This document shows, piece after piece, positions 1-7,687 of a stretch of DNA of 11,949 nt. The stretch's first letter is position 1, and each line of letters begins with the position of its first letter. Made by a program: the position numbers and the translations under genes. Source of the stretch: Clostridia bacterium (lineage in GTDB: Bacteria > Bacillota > Clostridia > Oscillospirales > CAG-272); assembly GCA_900767415.1 (NCBI GenBank), contig CAAFYZ010000017.1, forward strand, positions 1-11,949, written 5' to 3'. Under the pieces are notes generated by a model. That model was not told the origin of the DNA and did no database searches. It saw nothing but the letters and a program-made list of their open reading frames with translations.

Positions 1-1
1 G

Positions 2-46
2 CTGACGGATGAGGCGTTTTCTCCCTCGGTCGAGGTTTTGCTGTAA
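2..46 (+). CDS. possible 3' tail of a convergent plus-strand gene (partial)
   Basis: The frame starting at base 2 is open from the window edge to a TAA at 44-46 and would encode a 14-residue tail ending in EVLL. The other two plus frames meet TGA at once. A gene ending here would converge on the giant minus-strand gene and could use the palindrome at 356-391 as its terminator. Fourteen codons are too few to recognise a family, and an open frame this short can occur by chance. It is listed only because the window edge hides the rest. Confidence 0.25.
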   Translation: MTDEAFSPSVEVLL

Positions 47-61
47 GGTAGCGCATTACTC

Positions 62-185
62 CTCATCCACCGCGGAGCGGTCCCCCTGTCTCGCTGCGGC
101 TCGGGCACACTCGGGCTCTTTCACTCCCCCGGAGTGAAATTCAGTCCCCTCGTGCCGCTTCGCTACCCGCAGGAGAAGGCAGGGG
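62..185. repeat. hairpin-rich intergenic element, likely dispersed repeat
   Basis: This non-coding stretch is built of nested inverted repeats. CCGC/GCGG lies at 70-80. The outer arms CCCCTG (about 82-87) and CAGGGG (180-185) can pair. A perfect 9-bp stem, TTTCACTCC/GGAGTGAAA, lies at 119-139 with a CCC loop. The segment CCCTCGTGCCGCTTCGCT (147-164) recurs on the opposite strand at 573-589 with one base missing. The style resembles REP-like or MITE-like intergenic repeats found in many copies in Clostridia genomes. Only this window is visible, so the copy number elsewhere is inferred. Confidence 0.45.
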
Positions 186-286
186 TGCGGAGCGGACGGC
201 GGGTATGTTGACGGAAGGTTGTCGGGAAAGAGAGTGTTCGAGTCGTCGGGGGCGGGATATCCGCCGCGCGGGGGTTCAAAGGGGCT

Positions 287-346
287 GACGAATCCGAATC
301 CGACGAACTTACAACCGACGAACTCAGAACCGACGAATCCAAAAAA
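287..346. repeat. 15-bp tandem repeat, four units
   Basis: GACG recurs at 287, 302, 317 and 332, an exact period of 15. The units are GACGAATCCGAATCC, GACGAACTTACAACC, GACGAACTCAGAACC and a degenerate GACGAATCCAAAAAA. In one plus frame they would read as TNxxP pentapeptides, but that frame has only a TTG start with no ribosome binding site and runs through the terminator palindrome, so I treat the array as non-coding. Its role is unknown. Confidence 0.6.
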
Positions 347-355
347 TAAATACGC

Positions 356-391
356 AAAGGCGGCGCACGGAATTTTCCGTGCGCCGCCTTT
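356..391. terminator. 17-bp perfect palindrome, probable bidirectional terminator
   Basis: AAAGGCGGCGCACGGAA (356-372) pairs perfectly with 375-391 across a 2-base TT centre. The stem is very GC-rich and flanked by A/T runs: on the plus strand it is followed by TTTCTCT, and on the minus strand by TTTGCG and then TATTTATTTTTT. The near symmetry suits a bidirectional intrinsic terminator between convergent genes. It would stop a plus-strand transcript entering from the left and back up the minus-strand terminator at 632-668. The T tract is short on the plus side. Confidence 0.65.
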
Positions 392-405
392 CTCTATGGA
401 GGGGT

Positions 406-491
406 GGTGAGAGGGGTGAAAGGGAGGTTTATGGATGGGTGGGCGGTGAAGAGATGGGCGGTGAGAGGGGTGAAAGGGAGGGTTATGGATG
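406..491. repeat. 32-bp direct repeat in a G-rich stretch, copies 54 bp apart
   Basis: The 32-bp block at 406-437 recurs at 460-491 with one mismatch (GGTTT versus GGGTT). Each copy begins GGTGAGAGGGG and ends TTATGGATG. The DNA between them carries shorter related pieces, GGGTGGGCGGTGA at 437-449 and ATGGGCGGTGA at 454-464, and GGGTGGGCGGTGA appears again near 598-610. The plus strand from about 399 to 491 is almost free of C and rich in GGG/GGGG runs, so the opposite strand is a polypyrimidine tract. Origin by tandem duplication or replication slippage is likely. Confidence 0.7.
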
Positions 492-554
492 TGGAATTGT
501 CAAGATAAGTGCAGTCGAAAAATCCCCTAAATATGATAGTAATAAATAAACGCA

Positions 555-598
555 CCTGAATTTACGGAGAGGAGCGAAGCGGACGAGGGAAATTCAGG
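555..598. repeat. inverted-repeat element related to the one at 62-185
   Basis: CCTGAATTT (555-563) and AAATTCAGG (590-598) are perfect 9-bp inverted arms around a 26-bp centre. Read on the minus strand, the centre contains CCCTCGTCCGCTTCGCT (573-589), which matches CCCTCGTGCCGCTTCGCT at 147-164 of the plus strand apart from one missing G. Two related sequences in opposite orientation within 450 bp suggest a small dispersed, non-coding element. No coding capacity is seen. Confidence 0.5.
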
Positions 599-631
599 GG
601 TGGGCGGTGAGCGAAGATTCATGAGAGGCAG

Positions 632-668
632 AAAAAACTCCCCGACCTTCGGTAAGAAGGTCGGGGAG
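632..668 (-). terminator. intrinsic terminator of the giant-protein gene
   Basis: On the minus strand CTCCCCGACCTTC and GAAGGTCGGGGAG (638-650 and 656-668) form a perfect 13-bp stem with a 5-base loop, followed directly by six Ts (complement of 632-637). It begins 9 bases past the TGA of the giant gene. The position and form are those of a strong Rho-independent terminator. Confidence 0.92.
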
Positions 669-677
669 CAAACGGGA

Positions 678-3600
678 TCAATGATTTGCCTTATCGTACG
701 CTTCGCAGGAGACGGAGTACGCATACAGTCTCGCGGCGAAGTCGGGGATCAGGTCGCCCGTGACACCGAGGATATAGGTGTCAAGGTTGTAGGAGCCGCT
801 CGCAAGGAGCGTGCCCTCGGCATCGGTCGCCGTCAGGGTCAGCGTCTTGCGCATATCGCGCGCCAACATCTTGCAAAGGATGTAGGTGTTACCGCCGGCA
901 GTGTAGTCGAAGTCTGCGGAGACGGTGTCGCCGTTGTCATTTTGGTAAGAGATCGTCAGAGTCCCTCTGAAGTCGTCTCTGACACGGAAGGCGAAGGCGG
1001 GCGTGCCGTCAAGACTCAGACTTGCGCCGTAGAGAACCTTGGAGAGGTCACCCGAGGTTGCAGGCGTGCCGTACGTCGGGGTCGAGGGCGTTCTGCCTTC
1101 GAGCAGGGCATCGACTCTCGCGGTATCGCGCTCTGCCGCCGGTGTGAAGTAGCAGTATGCCGCACGAATGTAGGCAAGCATATCGACGATCAGCTGTTTC
1201 GCTTCTGCACTTGCGTCGGTCGTCAGAATCTTCTGCGCGTAGCCGAAGATCGAGAGCGTAACGCTCTTTTCAAACGTCGTGCCGTCTGCCGCCTCGGCGT
1301 AAATCACCGCGGTGATGTCCTGCATGGCGTCTCTCGGTGTGATGTCGGTATAGGAAATCACATAGTAGGAGACACCGTCAATCGTTACCGTCGCGGAGAG
1401 AGCGAACTCTTTTCCGTTCAGGGTAACGCGCTTCACGACGGAAGCGTCGGCAGGAAGGTAGATGTTGTAGTTGAAGTTCGCGGTCAGCGTGAGATTTTCC
1501 TTCATCGGGAGGAGGAAGGCGCGTGTCGGCTCTACGACGATATTCTCCGTCAGAGCGGTCTCCACACGATAAACGTACGAGATGTACTTATCGGCGGTCT
1601 CCGTGACGGTATCTCTCGAGGGGATCTCGCCCTTCTTCCAGATCTCGCTCACCGATGCGCCTGCCGTCTGTTTCCACTCGACGGTCGCGGTCTCCGTGCC
1701 AAGGCAGACCTGATAGCGGATCTCTCCGCCGTAGGAATTACCGAGGACGGTCACCGAAAGCGTGCGGGGTGCAACGCGGGCATATACCATATCGGTGACA
1801 AGCGAGGCGTTCGCCACCGTGTCGGAGGTTGCAAAGGTGCAACCGTCTCCGATCGTTACGGGGAAGTTAGCGTTCGCTGCCCAGCCGCTGGCGGAAAGGA
1901 GCGTCGTGTTCGTCAGCGTCAGCTTCGCGGGAGCTGTGCACTCCTTATGCATCGCGGTCAGAGCGATCGGCTGTGTGCCGCCTCTTGCGAGCAGAATCAC
2001 GGAATCGTTAACGGTGACGTTGAAGCCGCCATTGTTTCTCATGCCGAACAGAGGTAACCATGTGGTGTTCACAAGCACGCAGTTGTCGATCGTAAGTCTG
2101 ACATCGGTGCTATGTGCCTGGAAGAGTGCAACGTTATCGACGTTTTCCGCAAAATAGGTGATATTCTTCAGAACGACATGGTCGATCACCTGCACGCCGC
2201 AGGTACCGCGGAGCACAAGGTTCGCACGGTCGAAGGTCTTGCCGTCTTTCGTTACGCCGAGATAGAGTTTTCCTTCGGAACGAATGGTGAATCCGCCCTT
2301 TGTCGAAGCAAGGCACGCACCGGGCGCGGAAGAGTAGATGTAAACGGAAGCACCGGGATTTACCCGGAAGATGTTACCGAAATCCCGCTTCCATGTGCTC
2401 GTGATGACATGACCGTTCATATCGATCTCAAGCTCGCCTGCCGAAAGTTCGATCGTAGCATCCGGGATGTCAAGATAGTCGGTGTGCACCACAACGCGGG
2501 AGTCCTTCGCCGCCGACTGCAGTGCAAGGCGGAAGGTGTCAAAATCCGTCGCGGTGTAGACGTCGGCACTGCCGTTCGGAAGGACGATGTAGAATGCCAC
2601 GGGAACACGGTCGATTCGCGGGGTCGCCGTGACGGTGGCACCTGCCATCCAGTCCTCTACCGTCGGATCGGTAAGAAGTCCGCCGTTCAACATGAACGTC
2701 CATCCGTTCGGGAGATACGCATAGCGATCGTCCTCGGGATCGAGAGTCGCGGTGGCGGAAAGCAGGAATTCAAGACGGGAACCCGGGAGCCAGTAGTCCT
2801 TCACCGTGGTATCGCCGTTCTTCCATTCGACAGCGAGGCAGTCGGAAATCTTCGCAATTCCGCATGCCGCGTAGTAGGTCTGCTCCACGCCGTCGTAATC
2901 TCCAAAGACGACCTTTTCGGCGGGCGTGTGCGCAAAGCAACTGTCGCCCGGGAGCGTAACGGGAGAGAGAGGTATGTGCGAGAGTTTGATATTGCCGGAG
3001 AGCGTCAGCTTATAGTTTTTCGCATGGCCGATACCGATGCCGTACGCGGCACTGTCGATAAAGTTCAGCGTGCCGGTGCCGGAACCGACGGCAAAGTTCG
3101 CCGTCTTCGCAAAATAGAGGGCGGAATTCTTCACCGTGAGGGTCGCCGTGCGTCCGCTCTGAACCCAGAAGGCACCTACCTTCGCATAGACGGAGGCGTT
3201 CTCGATCGTGGCATCGACGGAGGCGTACTGGTCCATGGCGAACATGACGTCGCTCAGATAATAGGTACCGCCGTTCAGACGATACGTATAAACGTAGGAG
3301 GCAGTGCCCCATGTGCTGTTGTTGAAGAGACGACGGGCATATACCGTAAGGTTCGCGCCGTCATGCGTCGTGCCGTCGGGGGTCGTCACGGTGCCGACAT
3401 AGAAGACACTGTAGTTACGGCTGTAGTTGAACGCAAGGGAGCCAGCCGTTTTGACCATACCGCCACGCTGCGAGGAATAGATGAAGTAACCGGTCGATCC
3501 TTTGACACTCAGGAAATCATCTTTCACCTGCACGGTGTGCCCGTTCAGGTCAACATAGATCGGGATCTGGTTATCTTTACCACCGATGTTGAGTCCCTTC

Positions 3601-6600
3601 GAGGTCGGGGCGCTGATGTCGCGGTGGAAGGTCAGGATAACCGCACCGTTCGACTTTACCTGCCCTGCGGCAAGCATCGCATTCGCCATCACGGTGATGT
3701 CGTTTGTGTAGAAGTATTCTGTCGTCGTGCCGTAGGTAAGCGACGCAAAGACTTCTTTTACCCTGGTAACGGCCGCCTCGGCGTAGACCGTCTTGCCTAT
3801 CAGCTCTTCCGGCAGTGTCTCGAAGGTCAGAACCTGCCCCTCGGCGTCCTTGAACACCCAGGTGCCGTCCAACTTGCAGAGCCAGCCGTCCACAACGATC
3901 TGTCCGTCCGCCGTCTCGTGCGTCGGGGTCGTGCCGGGGAGCCACTGATCGCGCTTCCCGTCCTGCCAGACGACCGTAATCAGATCTTCCGGCGTTGCGG
4001 TGCAATAATTCGTTGTCCACGTCCCTTCTGTGCCGAGGAAGGCGAGAAGTTCGGGAGAAAACGTGCCTTTTGCCGTCCGGCTCGCAAGAACCAGTCCGCC
4101 GCCAAGCGTGGTGTTGTACGTACCCATCGAGGAGAACGAGCAGTTCGCGCCGATGACGATGTGACCCGCGGAACCCGCCACGTTGACGTTACCGCCGTAG
4201 ACCGCGGTGCCGGAGAGGTAGAGCGTACCGGAGACCGCCGCGCCGGAGGCACCGGCGGCACTCGACATCAGGGCTGTGCCGGGGGTGAGGAAGATCTTAC
4301 AGTTCTCGACAAAGATCTCCGCGTCCTTCGCGTTCTGGAACGCGAAGAGCATACGGTTCGAATAGAATTCCGCGTTGCGGATATGAATGTCTTTCAGACT
4401 TGTTCTCGAATTGATCGGTGCCGCATAGTCGTTCAGAACCGCGAAATAGTGACCGCCGTCGATCGTGAATCTCGCCGTGTATGTGTTGACAAAACAACCG
4501 CCCGACCAGGTGAAGTTGTCGCCGTCGTAGGTCTCCTTCATCACGGGGTTGTATACGGTACCGAGAACGAGCGGTGCCTCCATGATGAAGGTCGTAGGCG
4601 TACCCGAATTTTTCGCGGCATAGGACTGTTCTTTTCCGTCAATTACGACGGGGGAGACGCGGAGATAGCCGCCCTTCTTCGAAGAGTAGAAGTAAGACGT
4701 CTCGCCCGTCAGGTGGAAGGGGTCATACTTTACGACGTCCGCCTTTCCGTTCGAGGAGATCGTGTGACCGTTCAGGTCCACGTACAGGCCGTTGATCTTA
4801 ATGGTCTTCGCGATGTAGTAATCGCAGTTGAAGATGAAGGTCGACCCGGGCTTTGCCGATGCCATCGCGGTCGCAATGTCTGCCTCGCGACGGACCACGG
4901 TCAGGTTCTTATCCTTATCATAAATAAGCGCGCTGTAATCGGTCACGGTGCTGGTCTGCGGATACACTTCAAAGTGACCGTCGATCTCTTCTTCCGTCAC
5001 CTGCGAGAGGGGCTTCCCGTCCCGGAGCCATGCCACGAAGACACGGAGCGAACCGTCCGCATCCTGTACCGCGGTGGAAAATGCCACGCCCGGCTCGGGA
5101 AGGTTGCCGAGGGTAACGGGGGCGTCGGCAACGAGCACGCTGCCGTCGATATTATAGAAGGTAAAGTAGGCAATCTTCGTCGTCTCCGTGAAGACATAGG
5201 TGCCGGTCAAAGGCGTCGCGACGTCGTAGATCCCCTTCGCATACGCAAAGGCGTATCCGTTCGTGACAACGGTCATCGGACGGTCGATCGTAAGCGTCGT
5301 CGTCAGATCACGCAGAAGTTCCAGCGTGCCGCCCTTCGGAAGTGCCTTCAGCGCGGCGGAAATGCCGCCGTATTCCACCCCGTCCACGCGGGCCGCAGGA
5401 CCGGAGAAGGGACGCTCATAGCCGGAATACCACAGGACATCGCGATAGATCTTCTTGTTGAGGTCCGTGGTGTTGTCGGAAAAGAGTTTCGCAAGAGAGC
5501 CGTTATAGGATTTACCGAAGGTCTGGAGCGCGACATTGTCGAAGCAGAGGGTCGAGCCCGCCGGGTTGGTCGTATAGACATTCAGACGGAGGTCGTCGAT
5601 CTTGATGCGATCCTGCCCCTTATCCCAGTAATTCTGCAACGTGGCGACGCGCTCGCCGTTGACGAAGAGAATCGCGGAGACGTCGTCGGAGTTCGTCCCG
5701 CGGGACTGTGCGACGATGGTAACGTGTGCCCATTCACCCGCATTTATCGTGGTGGACTGTCCGTCAAGCGTCAGTTTCAGCTTCCCGTTTTCATTGGCGA
5801 AATAAAGACCTTTCGCGCCGTAAGGAGTGCCCGCCGCGTTTCTGCCGATAACGGTCATGGAGCCGCCTGCGGCAATATCCTCGGTCGCAACGTCGAATTC
5901 AATCGTAAAGTAGGAGAGATCGGAAAGATTCTTCATTCCGTAGGGCATCGTGAGATAGGCACTCGTGCCGACCGGGTTGGAGTTGCCCGCCGCGTCGAGA
6001 ACGGCGAAGTAGCGGTAGTAGCTGTTCCCCGCCGCTTTTACCAATCCGGAACCTGAGAAGGTGGAGGCGGCAGCGGTCGTGTCGCTGGGTCTGAGTCCGT
6101 CCTTTTCACAGTCGTTCCGATAATTGAAGGTGCCGGTGGGATCCGCCTTCGCGGACTCGTATGCCGGGTAGAGGTCGTAACAAGAATCGACGTCGCCCGC
6201 GGTAACGGCGGAGACGGGAGTCTCGCCGAAGATGCGCCATTCTTTGAAGACAAAGTAGTTTCCGTTTTCGTCTTCATAACTGGCTTTCAGCTTATTTCCG
6301 GTATAGACGGGGGTGGCACCGATCGGCACGGCAATATCCTCGCCGTCGGGTGCACCGTCCGGCCCTTCGGGATAGAAGGTGAAGTAGGCAAAGCGGTCGG
6401 TCTTTTGGAAGGTATAGACCTTACTGCCGTTCCGCACGGTTTCGGTCACGGCAAAGTTGCCGGGGATCCAGGAGAAGTTATGTCCGTTCGTATCAACGGT
6501 AATACCGTTCGTGATCGTGGCGTTTTTGACATCGTCATACAGTTTCAGCTCGTAGCCGTCTTTTGCGGCATCGAACGCCGCCTGCATATTGTCATAAACC

Positions 6601-7442
6601 GTCTCGTAACCGGCGAGGTTGAAGACACCGGCACGCTTTTTACCGAAGGGAAGTTTATATCCTTTGTGATAGGCGACATCGTAAGTATCCTCGTCGAGGG
6701 TATGGGTATTGCCGTCGAAGAGGCGCGTCAGATTGCCGTCGTATCCTTTTCCGAGCATGGTCATTCTCACGTTATCGACACAGACGGTCGCGTTGCTCTC
6801 CTGCTTCGTGAGGGACTGAAGACGGAAGCCCGTGATGTTGACGGAGTTTTCGCGGATGACGCCGGTCTGGCTGAACGCAAACTGTCCGTTGACGAAGGTG
6901 AGGACGACGCTCTCGTCCTTCGTTACTTCGTTCGCCGCCGTTCTGCCGTGCTTCAGCATCAGGACGTGTGTATAGTGCGCCCAGGCATAGTTCCCCGAGG
7001 GAATCGGGTACTCGGCACCGCTCGATGTCTTGATCTTCGCCGTACCGTCGGCATTCGAGACGGCCTGGACAAGGTCGATGCCGAGAGGTCCGCCGCCGGC
7101 GGTACGGGTCATGATATAAATCTTCGTACCGTTGCCGCTCTCGTATGTCGTCTCGGTCATCATGTCATAATCCACCGTGATGTACTCCCAATCGCCGTTG
7201 AACGCATTGTTCACCGTGCAACCGAAGTCATAGACGTCGGGTGTTTTTACATAGCGGTAGGACAGATAAGCGTTCCCGTCCGCCTCGTTGACGTGGATGG
7301 CACCCGAAGCGGTCCCTCCCGTCGAGCAGTCTTTGTTCAGCAGAACATTCGTCTTGTAATCCGCAGACGACGTCACCGCAAAGACGGCGCAAAGCATCGC
7401 GAGAATGAGAATCAGTACCGCAAGCTTGCCTGTTTTTTTCAT
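678..7442 (-). CDS. giant secreted multi-module protein, LamG-like and beta-helix-like repeats
   Basis: The product is 2254 residues; its exact function is unknown. The start chosen is the ATG at 7442, with AAAGGGGAG 6 bases upstream. An in-frame ATG at 7526 would lie upstream of the predicted transcription start. Residues 1-27 form a signal peptide (MKKTGK, hydrophobic core, SSA/D). Two LamG-like modules follow (about 28-435 and 436-835). They share CxDNV (221, 633), GKxYxGxLxxLF and AYFTFY (352, 758), about 410 residues apart. Three beta-helix-like modules follow (about 836-1245, 1246-1630, 1631-1975). Each has DxNGH (889, 1298, 1674), a Y-SS motif (919, 1322, 1703) and a closing Trp-rich VxWxxG...W segment. 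Residues about 1980-2254 look like a C-terminal region I recall from large Clostridia surface proteins. I see no LPxTG, SLH, dockerin or C-terminal membrane anchor, and no lyase active site. It is a separate transcription unit beside a uronate operon. A glycan-binding surface role is inferred. Confidence 0.9.
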   Translation of the reverse strand: MKKTGKLAVLILILAMLCAVFAVTSSADYKTNVLLNKDCSTGGTASGAIHVNEADGNAYLSYRYVKTPDVYDFGCTVNNAFNGDWEYITVDYDMMTETTYESGNGTKIYIMTRTAGGGPLGIDLVQAVSNADGTAKIKTSSGAEYPIPSGNYAWAHYTHVLMLKHGRTAANEVTKDESVVLTFVNGQFAFSQTGVIRENSVNITGFRLQSLTKQESNATVCVDNVRMTMLGKGYDGNLTRLFDGNTHTLDEDTYDVAYHKGYKLPFGKKRAGVFNLAGYETVYDNMQAAFDAAKDGYELKLYDDVKNATITNGITVDTNGHNFSWIPGNFAVTETVRNGSKVYTFQKTDRFAYFTFYPEGPDGAPDGEDIAVPIGATPVYTGNKLKASYEDENGNYFVFKEWRIFGETPVSAVTAGDVDSCYDLYPAYESAKADPTGTFNYRNDCEKDGLRPSDTTAAASTFSGSGLVKAAGNSYYRYFAVLDAAGNSNPVGTSAYLTMPYGMKNLSDLSYFTIEFDVATEDIAAGGSMTVIGRNAAGTPYGAKGLYFANENGKLKLTLDGQSTTINAGEWAHVTIVAQSRGTNSDDVSAILFVNGERVATLQNYWDKGQDRIKIDDLRLNVYTTNPAGSTLCFDNVALQTFGKSYNGSLAKLFSDNTTDLNKKIYRDVLWYSGYERPFSGPAARVDGVEYGGISAALKALPKGGTLELLRDLTTTLTIDRPMTVVTNGYAFAYAKGIYDVATPLTGTYVFTETTKIAYFTFYNIDGSVLVADAPVTLGNLPEPGVAFSTAVQDADGSLRVFVAWLRDGKPLSQVTEEEIDGHFEVYPQTSTVTDYSALIYDKDKNLTVVRREADIATAMASAKPGSTFIFNCDYYIAKTIKINGLYVDLNGHTISSNGKADVVKYDPFHLTGETSYFYSSKKGGYLRVSPVVIDGKEQSYAAKNSGTPTTFIMEAPLVLGTVYNPVMKETYDGDNFTWSGGCFVNTYTARFTIDGGHYFAVLNDYAAPINSRTSLKDIHIRNAEFYSNRMLFAFQNAKDAEIFVENCKIFLTPGTALMSSAAGASGAAVSGTLYLSGTAVYGGNVNVAGSAGHIVIGANCSFSSMGTYNTTLGGGLVLASRTAKGTFSPELLAFLGTEGTWTTNYCTATPEDLITVVWQDGKRDQWLPGTTPTHETADGQIVVDGWLCKLDGTWVFKDAEGQVLTFETLPEELIGKTVYAEAAVTRVKEVFASLTYGTTTEYFYTNDITVMANAMLAAGQVKSNGAVILTFHRDISAPTSKGLNIGGKDNQIPIYVDLNGHTVQVKDDFLSVKGSTGYFIYSSQRGGMVKTAGSLAFNYSRNYSVFYVGTVTTPDGTTHDGANLTVYARRLFNNSTWGTASYVYTYRLNGGTYYLSDVMFAMDQYASVDATIENASVYAKVGAFWVQSGRTATLTVKNSALYFAKTANFAVGSGTGTLNFIDSAAYGIGIGHAKNYKLTLSGNIKLSHIPLSPVTLPGDSCFAHTPAEKVVFGDYDGVEQTYYAACGIAKISDCLAVEWKNGDTTVKDYWLPGSRLEFLLSATATLDPEDDRYAYLPNGWTFMLNGGLLTDPTVEDWMAGATVTATPRIDRVPVAFYIVLPNGSADVYTATDFDTFRLALQSAAKDSRVVVHTDYLDIPDATIELSAGELEIDMNGHVITSTWKRDFGNIFRVNPGASVYIYSSAPGACLASTKGGFTIRSEGKLYLGVTKDGKTFDRANLVLRGTCGVQVIDHVVLKNITYFAENVDNVALFQAHSTDVRLTIDNCVLVNTTWLPLFGMRNNGGFNVTVNDSVILLARGGTQPIALTAMHKECTAPAKLTLTNTTLLSASGWAANANFPVTIGDGCTFATSDTVANASLVTDMVYARVAPRTLSVTVLGNSYGGEIRYQVCLGTETATVEWKQTAGASVSEIWKKGEIPSRDTVTETADKYISYVYRVETALTENIVVEPTRAFLLPMKENLTLTANFNYNIYLPADASVVKRVTLNGKEFALSATVTIDGVSYYVISYTDITPRDAMQDITAVIYAEAADGTTFEKSVTLSIFGYAQKILTTDASAEAKQLIVDMLAYIRAAYCYFTPAAERDTARVDALLEGRTPSTPTYGTPATSGDLSKVLYGASLSLDGTPAFAFRVRDDFRGTLTISYQNDNGDTVSADFDYTAGGNTYILCKMLARDMRKTLTLTATDAEGTLLASGSYNLDTYILGVTGDLIPDFAARLYAYSVSCEAYDKANH

Positions 7443-7448
7443 AAATTT

Positions 7449-7457
7449 CTCCCCTTT
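7449..7457 (-). promoter_or_regulatory. ribosome binding site that fixes the giant-gene start
   Basis: AAAGGGGAG on the minus strand lies 6 bases before the ATG at 7442. It selects that start, and with it the signal peptide, over the in-frame ATG 84 bases upstream, which has no comparable site. Confidence 0.85.
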
Positions 7458-7521
7458 ATAGAAAAAATTCAACCTAAAGATTCCGCCGTCCCGAGAGGGT
7501 AACGACAGACTTATAGTTTTA

Positions 7522-7557
7522 CACACATATTATAGCATACCGCGAAAAAAATTTCCA
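7522..7557 (-). promoter_or_regulatory. sigma-A type promoter of the giant gene, extended -10
   Basis: On the minus strand there is a perfect TATAAT at 7534-7529 preceded by TGC (extended -10, TGnTATAAT). A -35-like TGGAAA lies at 7557-7552 with a 17-bp spacer. Transcription would begin near 7522 and give a leader of about 80 bases before the ATG. The upstream operon ends at the terminator at 7639-7673, so this gene should be transcribed independently. Confidence 0.75.
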
Positions 7558-7630
7558 TAGGCAAAAGGACGATTTTCGCGGGCGTTTTATATGCAACATA
7601 CACAAAAAGCCGCGGCAAAGCGGGCGGCGG

Positions 7631-7673
7631 GCAAAAAGAAAAACCACGGTGCGGAAAGCAAACCGTGGTTTTT
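7631..7673 (-). terminator. intrinsic terminator of the kduI-SDR-GH88 operon
   Basis: ACCGTGGTTTTT and its complement form a 12-bp stem (7639-7650 with 7662-7673) around an 11-base loop. On the minus strand it is followed by a T-rich stretch (complement of the A-rich 7633-7642). The plus strand also has a T run after the stem, so it could work both ways. It starts about 14 bases after the GH88 stop codon. Confidence 0.88.
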
Positions 7674-7687
7674 TGCCGAAAAGAGAT

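Noticed and set aside
287..346. CRISPR-like short repeats
   Set aside because: The 15-bp units are directly adjacent with no spacers and no palindromic repeat, and no cas genes are present.
219..410. Small plus-strand frame with TNxxP repeats
   Set aside because: TTG start without ribosome site, and its second half is the translation of the terminator palindrome and the first G-rich repeat.
493..531. Possible insertion-sequence end (GAATTGTCAAGATAAGTGCA)
   Set aside because: It gives a vague impression of a transposon terminus, but there is no matching inverted end, no target duplication and no transposase fragment in the window.
1..630. tRNA, rRNA or riboswitch in the intergenic region
   Set aside because: The hairpins do not form a cloverleaf or a known riboswitch layout, and they look like dispersed repeats and terminators.
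836..4935. Polysaccharide lyase or pectinase activity in the beta-helix part of the giant protein
   Set aside because: The fold type is shared with lyases, but no recognisable catalytic Arg/Lys or calcium-binding Asp cluster is visible. DxNGH motifs are common in non-catalytic surface proteins.
2112..6056. Very long plus-strand open frame (1314 codons) opposite the giant gene, with others at 600-2057, 6405-7502, 7649-8938 and 9786-11438
   Set aside because: All are in codon register with the minus-strand genes, so they stay open only because the real genes seldom use TTA, CTA and TCA codons. Their translations are Arg/Val/Gly-rich with no motifs, while the minus strand shows signal peptide, catalytic motifs and ribosome sites.
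7443..7526. In-frame 28-codon N-terminal extension of the giant protein from the ATG at 7526
   Set aside because: It has no ribosome site, would bury the signal peptide, and begins upstream of the predicted transcription start near 7522.
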